The notes under the pieces: generated by a model
Seen by the model: the letters and a program-made list of their open reading frames with translations, nothing else
What the model was told of the DNA's origin: nothing
Database searches by the model: none
Shown: positions 9,652-18,634 of the stretch, one piece after another
How the letters are laid out: each line of letters starts with the position of its first letter
Numbering within the stretch: the stretch's first letter is position 1
NCBI RefSeq assembly: GCF_003315595.1
Contig: NZ_QNQU01000007.1
Location: forward strand, 203,682-267,681
DNA: 64,000 nucleotides
Source of the DNA: Pedobacter miscanthi
GTDB lineage: Bacteria; Bacteroidota; Bacteroidia; Sphingobacteriales; Sphingobacteriaceae
Direction: 5' to 3'
Position numbers and translations under genes: made by a program

Positions 9652-9864
9652 CTAAATGTCGATTAAATCCCGGATAAAATCTTCGAAGCTAATATTATAG
9701 GCCTGAATCAAAAGATAAACGTGCAGAAAACTTGGAGAACCAATATCATTTTCCCATTTAATGTAGGTGGGCCTGCTGATTGACAATAAATCTGCAACCT
9801 CTTGTTGCGTTAATCCTTTTTTTAGCCTGAATTCTTTTAAAGTTTTCCCTAATCTTTTATTCAT
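9652..9864 (-). CDS. Small XRE-family helix-turn-helix regulator
   Basis: A 70-residue protein that is essentially one Cro/CI-type HTH domain. Helix 1 is LGKTLKEFRLKKG, the turn and recognition helix are LTQQEVADLLSISRPTYIKWEND, and a hydrophobic C-terminal helix (LLIQAYNISFEDFIRDLIDI) probably dimerises. No sensor domain is present. It is a single-gene unit with its own predicted promoter 36 bp upstream and a strong terminator downstream. Its target is unknown; autoregulation or control of the adjacent operon is possible, but nothing in the sequence proves it. No toxin-like partner gene is seen beside it. Confidence 0.88.
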   Translation of the reverse strand: MNKRLGKTLKEFRLKKGLTQQEVADLLSISRPTYIKWENDIGSPSFLHVYLLIQAYNISFEDFIRDLIDI

Positions 9865-9899
9865 ATAAGTTATGGTTATAAAATATTTCGGGACTGTGC

Positions 9900-9907
9900 C
9901 AAATATA
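9900..9907 (-). promoter_or_regulatory. Bacteroidetes-type -7 promoter element for the XRE gene
   Basis: On the minus strand this reads TATATTTG, an exact match to the Bacteroidetes -7 consensus TANNTTTG. It lies 36 bp before the ATG of the XRE gene. The -33 region is only a weak match (TTTTAC). Confidence 0.45.
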
Positions 9908-10201
9908 TAACAAATAGGCTTGATGTAAAAAATTATATCAGTAATGTAAAGAAATATATCACTTTTGATGTTGTCGTCAGTAATTTACAAAGCGGCAAAA
10001 AGTCGCCATTTCAAGATCGGCACAGATTAAGCTTTAGGTAAGATGGCAACAGAAAAATCAACAATAAAGATTTCCGTAGGTTTTTACAAGGAAGGATACA
10101 AGCCTTTCAGTTATGCCTTATTTGTTGTTGTTTTTATAGGCAGGCATGCTTTCGCTGCGCTCAGGTTTGTTACTTTTGGGCTAAGCCAAAAGTAAGAGCC
10201 T
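9908..10201. other. Intergenic region with a hairpin
   Basis: No convincing gene. A 50-codon ORF (10043-10195, plus strand) can be read but has no family resemblance, and its end lies in repeat DNA. The arms TTACTTTTGG (10170-10179) and CCAAAAGTAA (10186-10195) form a perfect hairpin of a type common between Bacteroidota genes. Confidence 0.5.
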
Positions 10202-10777
10202 CTAATAAAGTTGCTCACTTAATACAATAGAACTACCTACTGCGAGTTCAGAATTATCTACTGCGAGTTCAGAACTGTCTACTGCGACTTCAGAACTATC
10301 TACTGCGACTTCAGAACTATTTACTGCGAGTTCAGAACTATCCACTGCGAGTTCAGAACTATCTACTGCGACTTCAGAACTATCTACTGCGACTTCAGAA
10401 CTGTCTACTGCGAGTTCAGAACTGTCTACTGCGACTTCAGAACTATTTACTGCGAGTTCAGAACCGTCTACTGCGAGTTCAGAACTATTTACTGCGACTT
10501 CAGAACTATCTACTGCAAGTTCAGAACTGTCACCCGCACGACTAGAACTATCACCCGCACGACTAGAACTATTTACTGCACGCTCAGAACTATCACCCGC
10601 ACGCTCAGAACTATCACCCGCACGCTCAGAACCATCACTCGCACGCTCAGAACTAACACCCGCACGCTCAGAACTATCACGCGCACGCTTAGAACTAACA
10701 CCTGCACGCTCAGAACCATCACCCGCACGCTCAGAACCATCACCCGCAATTTTACAACTGCCTACTGCACACATCAA
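10202..10777 (-). CDS. Possible heptapeptide-repeat protein encoded by a 21-bp minisatellite
   Basis: An open frame of 191 residues made almost wholly of about 26 heptads. The C-terminal half follows A-V-D-S-S-E-L/V and the N-terminal half A-G-D-S-S-E-R, with D/N, S/G and L/V exchanges. There is no signal peptide, known domain or strong ribosome-binding site; the frame opens at a TTG, with an ATG three bases on. Because the unit is 21 bp and lacks stops, the array is open in other frames too (for example STASSEL on the plus strand), so openness is weak evidence for coding. It could be a low-complexity protein or simply a minisatellite. No function is proposed. Confidence 0.25.
   Translation of the reverse strand: MMCAVGSCKIAGDGSERAGDGSERAGVSSKRARDSSERAGVSSERASDGSERAGDSSERAGDSSERAVNSSSRAGDSSSRAGDSSELAVDSSEVAVNSSELAVDGSELAVNSSEVAVDSSELAVDSSEVAVDSSEVAVDSSELAVDSSELAVNSSEVAVDSSEVAVDSSELAVDNSELAVGSSIVLSEQLY
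10228..10760. repeat. 21-bp tandem repeat array (minisatellite), about 26 units
   Basis: Plus-strand consensus is roughly TCTACTGCGAGTTCAGAAC plus two variable bases. The left part uses TACTGCGA(G/C)TTCAGAAC units. The right part uses CACCCGCACGCTCAGAAC units with two CGACTAGAAC variants at the junction. Units drift but keep 21-bp register throughout, which suggests slippage and segmental duplication. Two subfamilies occupy separate blocks. Confidence 0.9.
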
Positions 10778-10829
10778 AATAAAGATCTTTCGCTAGGATG
10801 AAAACCGGTACAGGTTACACTTCTCAACT

Positions 10830-12005
10830 CCGTTGCACCGTTAGCTATTAAACTGCACGAGAAAGAAACACGTTAGGCAACTATAGCTTAGATGCGCTCA
10901 GGTGACTCAGGTGGTAAGATAAAGGCATACTGCATAATAAACTGGCTATATAAACAGTACAATTTCTATTGGAACCATATAAGACATTGAAGTTTCATAT
11001 AAGCTCAATGCGCTTACATGACCTTTTATTCCTTATATGGTTAAATCTAAAAAACAATTAACCTGTGGGATGGCAGCTATCGGACAGCATGAGAAAGAAA
11101 GACTCTATACAACTATAACCGAGATGCGCTCAGGTGACTTAGGTGGTAAAATAAAGGCATACTACATAATAAATTGGCTATATAAACAGTACAATTTCTC
11201 TTGGAACCATATAAGACATTGAAGTTTCATATAAGCTCAATGCGCTTAGATGACCTTATATTCCTTATCTGGTTAAATCTAAAAAACAATTAAACCTGTG
11301 GGGTGGTAGCTATCAAACAGCACGAGAAAGAAGACGCTATGCGACTATAACCGAGATGCGCTCAGGCGACTCAGGTGGTAAGATAAAGGCATACTGCATG
11401 ATAAATTGGCTATATAAACAGTACAATTTCTCTTGAAACCATATAAGACATTGAAGTTTCATATAAGCTCAATGCGCTTACACGACCTTATATGCCTTAT
11501 TTGGTTAAATCAAAAAAACAATTAAACCTGTGGGGTGGTAGCTATCAAACAGCACGAGAAAGAAAGACGCTATACAACTATAGCTGAGATGCGCTCAGGT
11601 GACTCAGGTGGTAAGATAAAGGCATACTGCATGATAAATTGGCTATATAAACAGTACGATTTCTCTTGGAACCATATAAGACATTGAAGTTTCATATAAG
11701 CTCAATGCGCTTACACGACCTTATATGCCTTATTTGGTTAAATCAAAAAAACAATTAAACCTGTGGGGTGGTAGCTATCAAACAGCACGAGAAAGAAAGA
11801 CGCTATACAACTATAGCTGAGATGCGCTCAGGTGACTCAGGTGGTAAGATAAAGGCATACTGCATGATAAATTGGCTATATAAACAGTACGATTTCTCTT
11901 GGAACCATATAAGACATTGAAGTTTCATATAAGCTCAATGCGCTTACATGACCTTATATGTCTTATTTGGTTAAAAAAAATTAAACCTGTCGGATGGTAA
12001 CATCC
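10830..12005. repeat. Five tandem copies of a ~232-bp non-coding unit
   Basis: The anchor AAGACATTGAAGTTTCATAT recurs at 10981, 11213, 11445, 11678 and 11911, giving periods of 232, 232, 233 and 233 bp. The first unit is diverged at its left end; copies 4 and 5 are nearly identical. Each unit contains ACCATATAAG followed about 50 bp later by a diverged inverted copy (perfect 11-bp arms in copy 1: AACCATATAAG at 10973-10983 and CTTATATGGTT at 11032-11042). A short frame ending INWLYKQYNFSWNHIRH recurs in most units but is broken by TGA in copy 3, so coding is unlikely. No transposase is seen. Confidence 0.92.
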
Positions 12006-12095
12006 GACGGGTCCGCTCAAAATGACCGTAGCTTTAGAGCGTTAAATGTAAGTTTCGGCCGGTGAGGCCGCCGACCGATAAGATCTTTGATCAAA

Positions 12096-13061
12096 CTATT
12101 TCACCGCGTAATCAAAAGCTTTAAATTTCTGGAAAACATTAGCAGCACAGCCCAATAAACCGGCTTTGTTACCAAGTTTAGCTGCAGCTATCAATTGGGT
12201 GGTTGACGCAATAGGAACGGCCAGGGTTTTGATCCTACGCTCAATCTCTCTCACATAAAAAGCACCTGATTCGCTGATACCGCCACCGATTACAACTTTT
12301 TGCGGACTAAAAACATTAATAAAACTGATGATGCCTGCAGCCAAATAATCAAAATGTTGCTCCATTGCTTCTACTGCATAATCTTCGCGGGCCAGGTATC
12401 TTTCTACCATATATTTCCCGTCTATTTCTTCGGGCGGGTTTGGATGGATGGTTTTATAATGGTTAATCAGTGCGGTTACCGAAGCGTAAGTTTCTAAACA
12501 TCCTTTACCACCACAGGCACAGGCAGCCCCGTTATGCTGTACAATAATGTGCCCCAACTCTGCACCACGGTTTCTGAAACCACCGTATAGTTTGTTATCA
12601 ATCATTACCGCACCACCAATTCCGGTACCAACGGTAAGAAACACTACATCGCTGCAATCTTTCGCAGCTCCGTAAGTCATTTCGCCAAGCCCCATTAAAT
12701 TGGCATCATTATCCATTACAATGTTATGGCGGGTTACCTCCTGCAGGATTTCGCCCAGGGCCAATTGCTTAAAACCCGGAAGGTTATCGGCACCAGCAAT
12801 AATTTTGTTGTTATAAATAATACCCGGAAAACCAATGCCGACGCCAAGAATAGGGTTTTTAAACTTTTTAGCAGAGCTTTGTATAGCTTCTACAATAAGC
12901 GCGATGATGGCACCCTGCGTTTTCGCATTTTTTAAAGAAATGATCGTTGAGTATAAAATTTCACCATCGCGGTTTACTACACCACATTTTAGCGATGAGC
13001 CGCCAACATCAATGCCAATGGCATACGATTCTTCTGTGTTCATATTATTTAAGAAATCCAT
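12096..13061 (-). CDS. ROK-family sugar kinase (glucokinase / N-acetylhexosamine kinase type)
   Basis: A 321-residue cytoplasmic kinase. The N-terminal phosphate-binding motif AIGIDVGGSSLKCGVV (about 14-29), the catalytic Asp in MDNDANLMGLGE, the second ATP-binding loop TVGTGIGGAVM, and the ROK zinc motif GHIIVQHNG-ACACGGKGCLE (HxxxxxxGxxCxCGxxGCxE) are all present. It would phosphorylate a hexose such as glucose, N-acetylglucosamine or mannosamine. It is divergent from the GH88/heparin-lyase genes, so it may phosphorylate the amino sugar released from heparan sulfate; this is inferred. An alternative start is the ATG seven codons in (13043), which gives a length closer to other ROK kinases. 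A diffuse GC-rich hairpin follows the stop. Confidence 0.9.
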   Translation of the reverse strand: MDFLNNMNTEESYAIGIDVGGSSLKCGVVNRDGEILYSTIISLKNAKTQGAIIALIVEAIQSSAKKFKNPILGVGIGFPGIIYNNKIIAGADNLPGFKQLALGEILQEVTRHNIVMDNDANLMGLGEMTYGAAKDCSDVVFLTVGTGIGGAVMIDNKLYGGFRNRGAELGHIIVQHNGAACACGGKGCLETYASVTALINHYKTIHPNPPEEIDGKYMVERYLAREDYAVEAMEQHFDYLAAGIISFINVFSPQKVVIGGGISESGAFYVREIERRIKTLAVPIASTTQLIAAAKLGNKAGLLGCAANVFQKFKAFDYAVK

Positions 13062-13429
13062 TTATTGGAATTAGTTTAAGGTTTTGCTGTTTGTTGTATA
13101 CTGATGCATTTATCCGTCGATTGTTTTCCTCTTTTCGGATAGAATTATTTACCGTTTAATATCTGTTCTCCATCAGAACCACTAAAATAGCCTGTATCTG
13201 CATGCTCAAGATTAGGTTTCAGACCAAAATCTTTCAAAATTGATTAAAAACCATACAAGTCAACAGTATAACACGCATAAACATAAGAAATTACCTACTA
13301 AAATTAATATCATCTTAACCAAATTCTAAATATTTCTGATAATAATCGAAAGTGTTTCTGTTTCGTTCCTGCTAATTTCACCATTACAATAACCAGATCA
13401 TTATACCGAATATTCAACACTTAAACACA
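13062..13429. other. Divergent intergenic region, ROK kinase / GH88
   Basis: 368 bp, AT-rich, presumably holding both promoters. No gene, repeat family or clear TANNTTTG match was found; TATTTCTG at about 13330 is one mismatch away on the plus strand. Confidence 0.4.
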
Positions 13430-14632
13430 ATGAAAAAAGCTTTTTGCTTAGTATTGCTAACCGCAATTTTTATCAACTGTTACGCCAGACAAAACCAGCA
13501 CAATCCACCATTATGGTTAAAGAAAACTGCTGAGGTAATTGCATGGCAGTTAAATAAAGCTGCATCTACCTATAAGCCAGGATTAAACCCACGTTCCATT
13601 AACCCAAATGGAACGGTAAGGTTAGCGGGCTTAACCGATTGGACAACGGGCTTTTTTCCGGGCAGCCTCTGGTACGGCTACGAACTTACCGGCGACCAAA
13701 ACCTGGCGGTTGAAGCAAAAAAATTTACGCTGGCTTTAGATTCTGTCCGCTATATTAAAAATACGCATGATGTGGGTTTTATGCTGTACAGTTCTTACGG
13801 TAACGCTTACCGCATCACCAATGATAAAAGCTATTTACCTGCTTTACAGGAGGGTGTTGCCAACCTCAACGCACGCTTTAGCCCTACTGTTGGTGCCATC
13901 CGTTCGTGGGATTTTTCGTGGTGGCATTTTCCGGTGATTATTGATAATATGATGAACCTCGAATACCTTTATTGGGGCGCAAACACCTTTAACAAGCCCG
14001 AATATGCACATTCGGCCACAACACATGCTATAACCACCATGAAAAATCATTTCAGGAAAGATTACAGCTCTTACCATGTGGTAGATTACGACCCAAAAAC
14101 AGGCAAGGTAATTGCGAAAAGAACACATCAGGGGGTTACAGACGAATCGGCATGGGCGCGTGGGCAAGGCTGGGGACTTTACGGATACGCCATGTGTTAT
14201 AAAAACACCAGGAACCCGCAGTTTTTGGCACAGGCAGAGCACATTGCTGCTTTTATAATGAACCACCCACGGATGCCAAAAGATAAGGTTCCGGTTTGGG
14301 ATTTTGATGTACACAATGCTACTGGTGTTGAAGAACGGGCGCCAAGAGATGCTTCGGCCGCAGCGGTAATTGCCTCTGCCCTGCTCGATTTAAGTACCCA
14401 GGTAAAAGATGGCAAAAAATATGTTGATTATGCAGAAGAAATCTTAAAGTCACTCTCTTCTGATGAATACCTGGCCAAACCTGGAGAAAATCAATACTTT
14501 TTGCTAAAACACAGCGTGGGTGCTTTTCTTTATAACTCAGAGATTGATACGCCCTTAGATTATGCCGATTATTATTACCTGGAGGCTTTAAAAAGGTATG
14601 TAGCCATTAAAAAAATCGATTTGAAACAATAG
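13430..14632 (+). CDS. GH88 unsaturated glucuronyl hydrolase
   Basis: A 400-residue periplasmic enzyme with a signal peptide (cleavage near CYARQ, about 20). The (alpha/alpha)6-barrel fold of GH88 is indicated by TDWTTGFFPGSLWYGYELTGD, the catalytic Asp114 in HDVGF, the second Asp172 in IIDNMMNLEYLYW, and the GVTDESAWARGQGWGLYGYAM segment lining the active site. The enzyme hydrates the 4,5-double bond of unsaturated uronic acids left by polysaccharide lyases and so releases the free sugar. It is the first of three plus-strand genes (GH88, HepC lyase, second lyase), which fits its role as the step after lyase cleavage of heparan-type chains. The 219-bp gap to hepC holds a REP-like element. Confidence 0.94.
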   Translation: MKKAFCLVLLTAIFINCYARQNQHNPPLWLKKTAEVIAWQLNKAASTYKPGLNPRSINPNGTVRLAGLTDWTTGFFPGSLWYGYELTGDQNLAVEAKKFTLALDSVRYIKNTHDVGFMLYSSYGNAYRITNDKSYLPALQEGVANLNARFSPTVGAIRSWDFSWWHFPVIIDNMMNLEYLYWGANTFNKPEYAHSATTHAITTMKNHFRKDYSSYHVVDYDPKTGKVIAKRTHQGVTDESAWARGQGWGLYGYAMCYKNTRNPQFLAQAEHIAAFIMNHPRMPKDKVPVWDFDVHNATGVEERAPRDASAAAVIASALLDLSTQVKDGKKYVDYAEEILKSLSSDEYLAKPGENQYFLLKHSVGAFLYNSEIDTPLDYADYYYLEALKRYVAIKKIDLKQ

Positions 14633-14680
14633 TTAAAACCGTAGAATTCGACTTTGTTTTTTTAACACACTCGAGGTTAG

Positions 14681-14779
14681 CGTGAGGGATAGCAGCGAAA
14701 AGCCCACAGCGAGGAGGAACGACGAAGCGAGGACTTGTAGCGTATAGCCCGACCCCTTGCGCAGCTTGGGGACACGCCC
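14681..14779. repeat. REP-like intergenic element (family B, copy 2, inverted)
   Basis: An inverted relative of the element at 877-967: CGTGAGGGATAGCAGCGAAA, AGCCC, GGACTTGTAGCG, TATAGCCCGACCC and GGGGACACGCCCG match its blocks in reverse order. It separates GH88 from hepC. It may end or weaken read-through; no coding content. Confidence 0.7.
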
Positions 14780-14851
14780 GAATAAAGATGAATAAGTAAC
14801 AGCATACAGAATTCCCGGACAAAAGATTAAACAAAAATTTAAAATAGAATA

Positions 14852-16828
14852 ATGAACTTAAAAAAAAATATATCGTTATGCTTTTTAATGTTTAGTACAT
14901 TATTTGCAAAAGCGCAGGAAAAACCTATTACTAAAGAAAGTTTTAACGCCATTAACCTCGCCTATCCCGGTTTAGAAAAAGTAAATAAACTGTATAGCAG
15001 CGGTGAATACGATGCCGCGGCGAAAGAACTGTTAACTTATTACCGCAACCGAAAAACGGTGAAACACCCCGAATTTAACGTAGGCGATGAGGCACGTTTC
15101 AGGGGAAAAGATATCGGAAAAGCCAATCTTTTAAAGGCTGATAATGCCCTTCAGCACAAATTCCAGCCACAAAAAGGTTATGGCTATTACGATTATGGTA
15201 CAGATATCAACTGGGACTTATGGCCGGTAAAAGACAACGAAGTGCGCTGGCAATTGCACCGTGTTACCTGGTGGCAGCCTATGGCGATGGCTTACAGAAG
15301 CAGTGCCGATGAAAAATATGCCAAAGAATGGATATTCCAGTTCAGGGATTGGGCCAGGAAAAATCCACTGGGTAAATCAAAAGAGAACGATAGCTTTGCC
15401 TGGAGACCTTTGGAAGTATCAGACCGGATCCAGAGCTTACCCGGAACCTTTAATTTATTTGTAAACTCTCCTAACTTTACGCCTGCTTTTTTACTGGAGT
15501 TTTTAACGCTTTTTAACCAGCAGAGTGATTATATTATTAAAAACTACAGTGAACAGGGCAATCACCTCTTGTTCGAAGCACAGCGGGTTTTAGGTGCAGG
15601 CAGTATTTTCCCCGAACTTAAAGCGGCTGCTGTATGGCGTAAAAGTGGTATCGAGGTACTTAACCGCGAAATTAAAAAACAGGTGTATCCCGATGGCATG
15701 CAATGGGAACTTTCGCCGGTTTACCATGTGGCCAGCATCGATATCTTCTTAAAAGCTTATCAATCGGCCAGATTAGCCGGTGCAGAGAAAGAATTTCCGG
15801 AAAGTTATATCAAAACCATCGAAAATATGGTGGTAGCAACGGCCAATATCTCTTTTCCTGATTATAATACACCCATGTTCGGCGATTCGTGGCTGATTGA
15901 AAAGGAAGGAAGATTAAAAGCATTTGCTACCTGGGCCAAAGCATTTCCCGCGAACGAAGAGATCAAATATTTTGCAACTGATGGTGCCTCAGGTGCTTTA
16001 CCCAATTATTTATCGCATGGATTAACCACTGCCGGTTTTTATACCTTCAGGAACGGATGGAATAACAAATCGACTGTCATGATTTTAAAAGCAAGTCCTC
16101 CGGGCGAGTTCCATGCGCAACCCGACAATGGTACTTTTGAGCTTTGGGTAAAAGGCCGCAACTTTACACCCGACGCCGGATGTTATATTTATAGCGGTGA
16201 TGCAGAAGTAAACAAAAAACGCAACTGGTACCGCCAAACCAGAGTACATAGCACGCTTACACTGGATAACCAGAATATGGTGATTACCAAAGCGCAGCAA
16301 AACATATGGACCACCGGGAAAAATCTTGACATTTTAACCTATACCAACCCGAGTTATGCTGATTTAAACCACCAGCGTACAGTACTTTTTATCGATCAGC
16401 AATATTTTCTGATCATTGATCAGGCAATCGGGAAAGCCACCGGAAACCTCGATGTGCATTTTCAACTGAAAGAAGATAGTAAACCCGTTTTCGATCAGGC
16501 TAAAAATAAGGTCTACACCACTTATGGCGACGGCAATAATTTATTGATCCAATCTTTAAACAGCGATAAAATCAGCTTAAAAGAGGAAGAAGGCAAGGTA
16601 TCTTACGTATACAATCAGGAAATGCCACGTCCTGCATTTGCTTTCGGAAAAACCAAAAGTGATGGCAAAAGCCAGGTTTTTGTTTCAGTAGTTTATCCTT
16701 TTGAGGGCAATAAAGCTCCGGAGATCAGCCTGAAAGAAAATCCGGGCAACGATTTCGAAAAAGGTTTGCTTAACCTAAGCCTGAACATCAATGGCAAAAA
16801 GAGCGATATCAAAACAGCAATTAAATAA
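14852..16828 (+). CDS. hepC: Heparan-sulfate lyase HepC-type (PL12, heparinase III)
   Basis: A 658-residue periplasmic lyase with a signal peptide ending FAKAQ (about 21). It resembles, from memory, Pedobacter heparinus heparinase III (about 659 aa) over the whole length: GYGYYDYGTDINWDLWPVKDNEVRWQLHR is nearly the same stretch, as is KASPPGEFHAQPDNGTFELW. The fold is an (alpha/alpha)5 toroid (about 60-370) plus a C-terminal beta-sandwich. Asn237 (EQGN), Tyr291 (SPVY) and His421 (GEFH) sit where the catalytic Asn/Tyr/His of PL12 enzymes are reported, with a constant offset of three residues. It eliminates at GlcNAc/GlcNS-uronate linkages of heparan sulfate. A good terminator follows the stop. 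Confidence 0.95.
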   Translation: MNLKKNISLCFLMFSTLFAKAQEKPITKESFNAINLAYPGLEKVNKLYSSGEYDAAAKELLTYYRNRKTVKHPEFNVGDEARFRGKDIGKANLLKADNALQHKFQPQKGYGYYDYGTDINWDLWPVKDNEVRWQLHRVTWWQPMAMAYRSSADEKYAKEWIFQFRDWARKNPLGKSKENDSFAWRPLEVSDRIQSLPGTFNLFVNSPNFTPAFLLEFLTLFNQQSDYIIKNYSEQGNHLLFEAQRVLGAGSIFPELKAAAVWRKSGIEVLNREIKKQVYPDGMQWELSPVYHVASIDIFLKAYQSARLAGAEKEFPESYIKTIENMVVATANISFPDYNTPMFGDSWLIEKEGRLKAFATWAKAFPANEEIKYFATDGASGALPNYLSHGLTTAGFYTFRNGWNNKSTVMILKASPPGEFHAQPDNGTFELWVKGRNFTPDAGCYIYSGDAEVNKKRNWYRQTRVHSTLTLDNQNMVITKAQQNIWTTGKNLDILTYTNPSYADLNHQRTVLFIDQQYFLIIDQAIGKATGNLDVHFQLKEDSKPVFDQAKNKVYTTYGDGNNLLIQSLNSDKISLKEEEGKVSYVYNQEMPRPAFAFGKTKSDGKSQVFVSVVYPFEGNKAPEISLKENPGNDFEKGLLNLSLNINGKKSDIKTAIK

Positions 16829-16834
16829 TAATCA

Positions 16835-16870
16835 AAGCGGTAATCTTTAAAACATTGCCGCTTTTCTTTT
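16835..16870 (+). terminator. Rho-independent terminator after hepC
   Basis: The arms AAGCGGTAAT (16835-16844) and ATTGCCGCTT (16854-16863) pair with one G-U wobble around a 9-nt loop and are followed by TTCTTTTA. It lies 6 bp after the hepC stop, so the next lyase probably depends on read-through or its own promoter. Confidence 0.8.
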
Positions 16871-16934
16871 ATCCATTAATACCATATATAATGAAATATT
16901 GACAAATCAAAAACCTCAACTAACCAAAAACCAC

Positions 16935-18491
16935 ATGCAAAAAAAATCAGTTTATCTAAAAAAGTATGCCGCAATGGCGGTATTACTTTTAGCCTGCTCC
17001 TGCAGTAAAATGAAAGATGGCCTTACCAGCCAAAGCAAAGATCCTGGCTTAAGCATTCCAAAATTTTCGACAACATCGTCAGGAAACTTAAACTATGGTG
17101 ATACCATTTTAAATATCACCTACGAAAACGGCACCACCACTTCGGGTATTACAGGCATAAAATCAACCAATGCCACAGCAACCGATGCAGCCTATATGGT
17201 ATCGCCGGGTGCTACAGGAAATTACGCCATTGCACATAAGGTAGTTTATGGTGATCAGGGTTATTACTCTGATGGTAACTGGCGGAGTGAAAGCGATGCC
17301 CAACAGTTTATCCCTGCGCGTTATTTCCCGGGAGATGAACGTCGTTACGAAGTTAGCGTATTGCTAAAAGACTGGCCTGTTTGGAACCAGGGCGACCCGA
17401 CCAACGAAAGTAACTTTTTTCAGTTAAAAGTATCTGGTGGGGAAAATGTTCCACTGATGTTACGTGCACAAAGAAACGCCATAAGGATCAGGTACCAGGA
17501 TGTATCAACCAAAGATATTGTAGCTAACCTGCAGCCCTATGTAAACCAATGGATTCAGTTTAGAATAGATGTACTTTGGGCTACTACCAATACGGGTTAT
17601 ATGAAAACGTATATGAAACTACCTGGGCAGAGCGACTTTACTTTGGTAGACCAAAAAACAAATTATGCTACTTTTACCGGTGATGTTAATGCCGGAAATA
17701 TAGGTTACATTAAATGGGGTTTGTATGTAGTGCCGCCAAACAGTACCCGCACCGTTTACCATGACAACATTAGAATCATCAACCTGAACCATCCTCCTAT
17801 TACAGCGGGTTTAATTTGGGGAAACAGTATTCCTGACGCCAATCCTGCTTATTTGGATGGTCCTTATACCATTGCATCGAACATTACAAGCCCTACTTCG
17901 TATAACAATACCACACATGTTTATCAGCATCCGAACATCAAATATTTAGCATCGCAGAATATTGTTTATAGTAATAGTACCAATCCGGCACCAGATCCGG
18001 GCGATAATGTAGTGGGTACACCATGGTCTGATTTTTCGCGGGCTACGTTATCTGCATCAGGTTTATCAGGAGGATTACCTGGTCCCGGTGGGCGCTATTT
18101 ATTAACTGGCTGGGCAAATGCACCTTCAGCAAGTACCCCATCTGCCTTCGATCCGACCGAATATTATGAATTCCGTTTAGAACCACAAACCGGTTACCAT
18201 TTTAATTTTGGTGATGTTAATTTTACGGTACTTAGAGGCAGTACTACACACCCTAATCAGTTTGTACTTCGTTCAAGTGTAGATAATTTTGCGAGCAACA
18301 TTTCAGCTCCGGTAAGCATTAGTGGTACCACTACCCCTACGGTAATATCTTTTGATGCCTCGGCACTCTATAATATCAGCAGCGCAGTTACTTTCAGGCT
18401 ATATGCTTATGGCGCCACGGCCACCAGTGGCAATATGCTGGTTGGTGTGAACGATTTTCAGGTTAATGGGCAGGTTTTACCAAACCCTTAG
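16935..18491 (+). CDS. Polysaccharide lyase lipoprotein, heparin lyase I-like (PF14099 type)
   Basis: 518 residues from the ATG at 16935; this start is chosen over an upstream TTG because the signal peptide begins here (MQKKSVYLKK, lipobox ending LLLACSC). The region about 60-300 is a jelly-roll lyase domain like the heparin lyase I family: SDGNWRSESDAQQF, RRYEVSVLLKDWPVW, FFQLKVSGGENVPLMLR, YVNQWIQFRIDVLW and GYIKWGLYVVP. The last ~200 residues are a Thr/Ser/Pro-rich beta-sandwich that may bind carbohydrate. It is distinct from classical heparinase I and could act on heparin or another glucuronan. It follows hepC by about 100 bp, so heparin/heparan sulfate is the likeliest substrate. Confidence 0.8.
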   Translation: MQKKSVYLKKYAAMAVLLLACSCSKMKDGLTSQSKDPGLSIPKFSTTSSGNLNYGDTILNITYENGTTTSGITGIKSTNATATDAAYMVSPGATGNYAIAHKVVYGDQGYYSDGNWRSESDAQQFIPARYFPGDERRYEVSVLLKDWPVWNQGDPTNESNFFQLKVSGGENVPLMLRAQRNAIRIRYQDVSTKDIVANLQPYVNQWIQFRIDVLWATTNTGYMKTYMKLPGQSDFTLVDQKTNYATFTGDVNAGNIGYIKWGLYVVPPNSTRTVYHDNIRIINLNHPPITAGLIWGNSIPDANPAYLDGPYTIASNITSPTSYNNTTHVYQHPNIKYLASQNIVYSNSTNPAPDPGDNVVGTPWSDFSRATLSASGLSGGLPGPGGRYLLTGWANAPSASTPSAFDPTEYYEFRLEPQTGYHFNFGDVNFTVLRGSTTHPNQFVLRSSVDNFASNISAPVSISGTTTPTVISFDASALYNISSAVTFRLYAYGATATSGNMLVGVNDFQVNGQVLPNP

Positions 18492-18509
18492 TGTTAATTG
18501 AATAAAAAA

Positions 18510-18616
18510 AGTCGTCATTGCGAGGAGGAACGACGAAGCAATCTTACAACGATCGCTATAACCCATAGCTTTAAGATTGCTTCGCCGGCTGAAAAAGCCT
18601 TCTCGCAATGACGACT
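18510..18616. repeat. REP-like palindrome (family A), convergent-gene boundary
   Basis: The arms AGTCGTCATTGCGAG (18510-18524) and CTCGCAATGACGACT (18602-18616) are perfect complements, with inner complementary parts (AAGCAATCTTA and TAAGATTGCTT). It lies between convergent genes and probably serves as a bidirectional terminator. Other members: 41307-41412, 43364-43496, 51258-51354 and inside the 383-bp units at 59450-59920. Confidence 0.85.
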
Positions 18617-18634
18617 CTTTGCAGTTTACCATTA

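Noticed and set aside
10043..10195. 50-codon plus-strand ORF
   Set aside because: No family resemblance, a hairpin repeat forms its 3' end, and no clear ribosome-binding site; treated as intergenic.
11037..11222. Short ORF in the 232-bp repeat (ending NHIRH)
   Set aside because: The frame is broken by a TGA in copy 3 and the unit length is not a multiple of three, so it is not conserved as coding.
10228..12005. Possible CRISPR array
   Set aside because: The 21-bp units have no spacers, and the 232-bp units are full tandem copies rather than short repeats with unique spacers. No cas genes are seen in the window.
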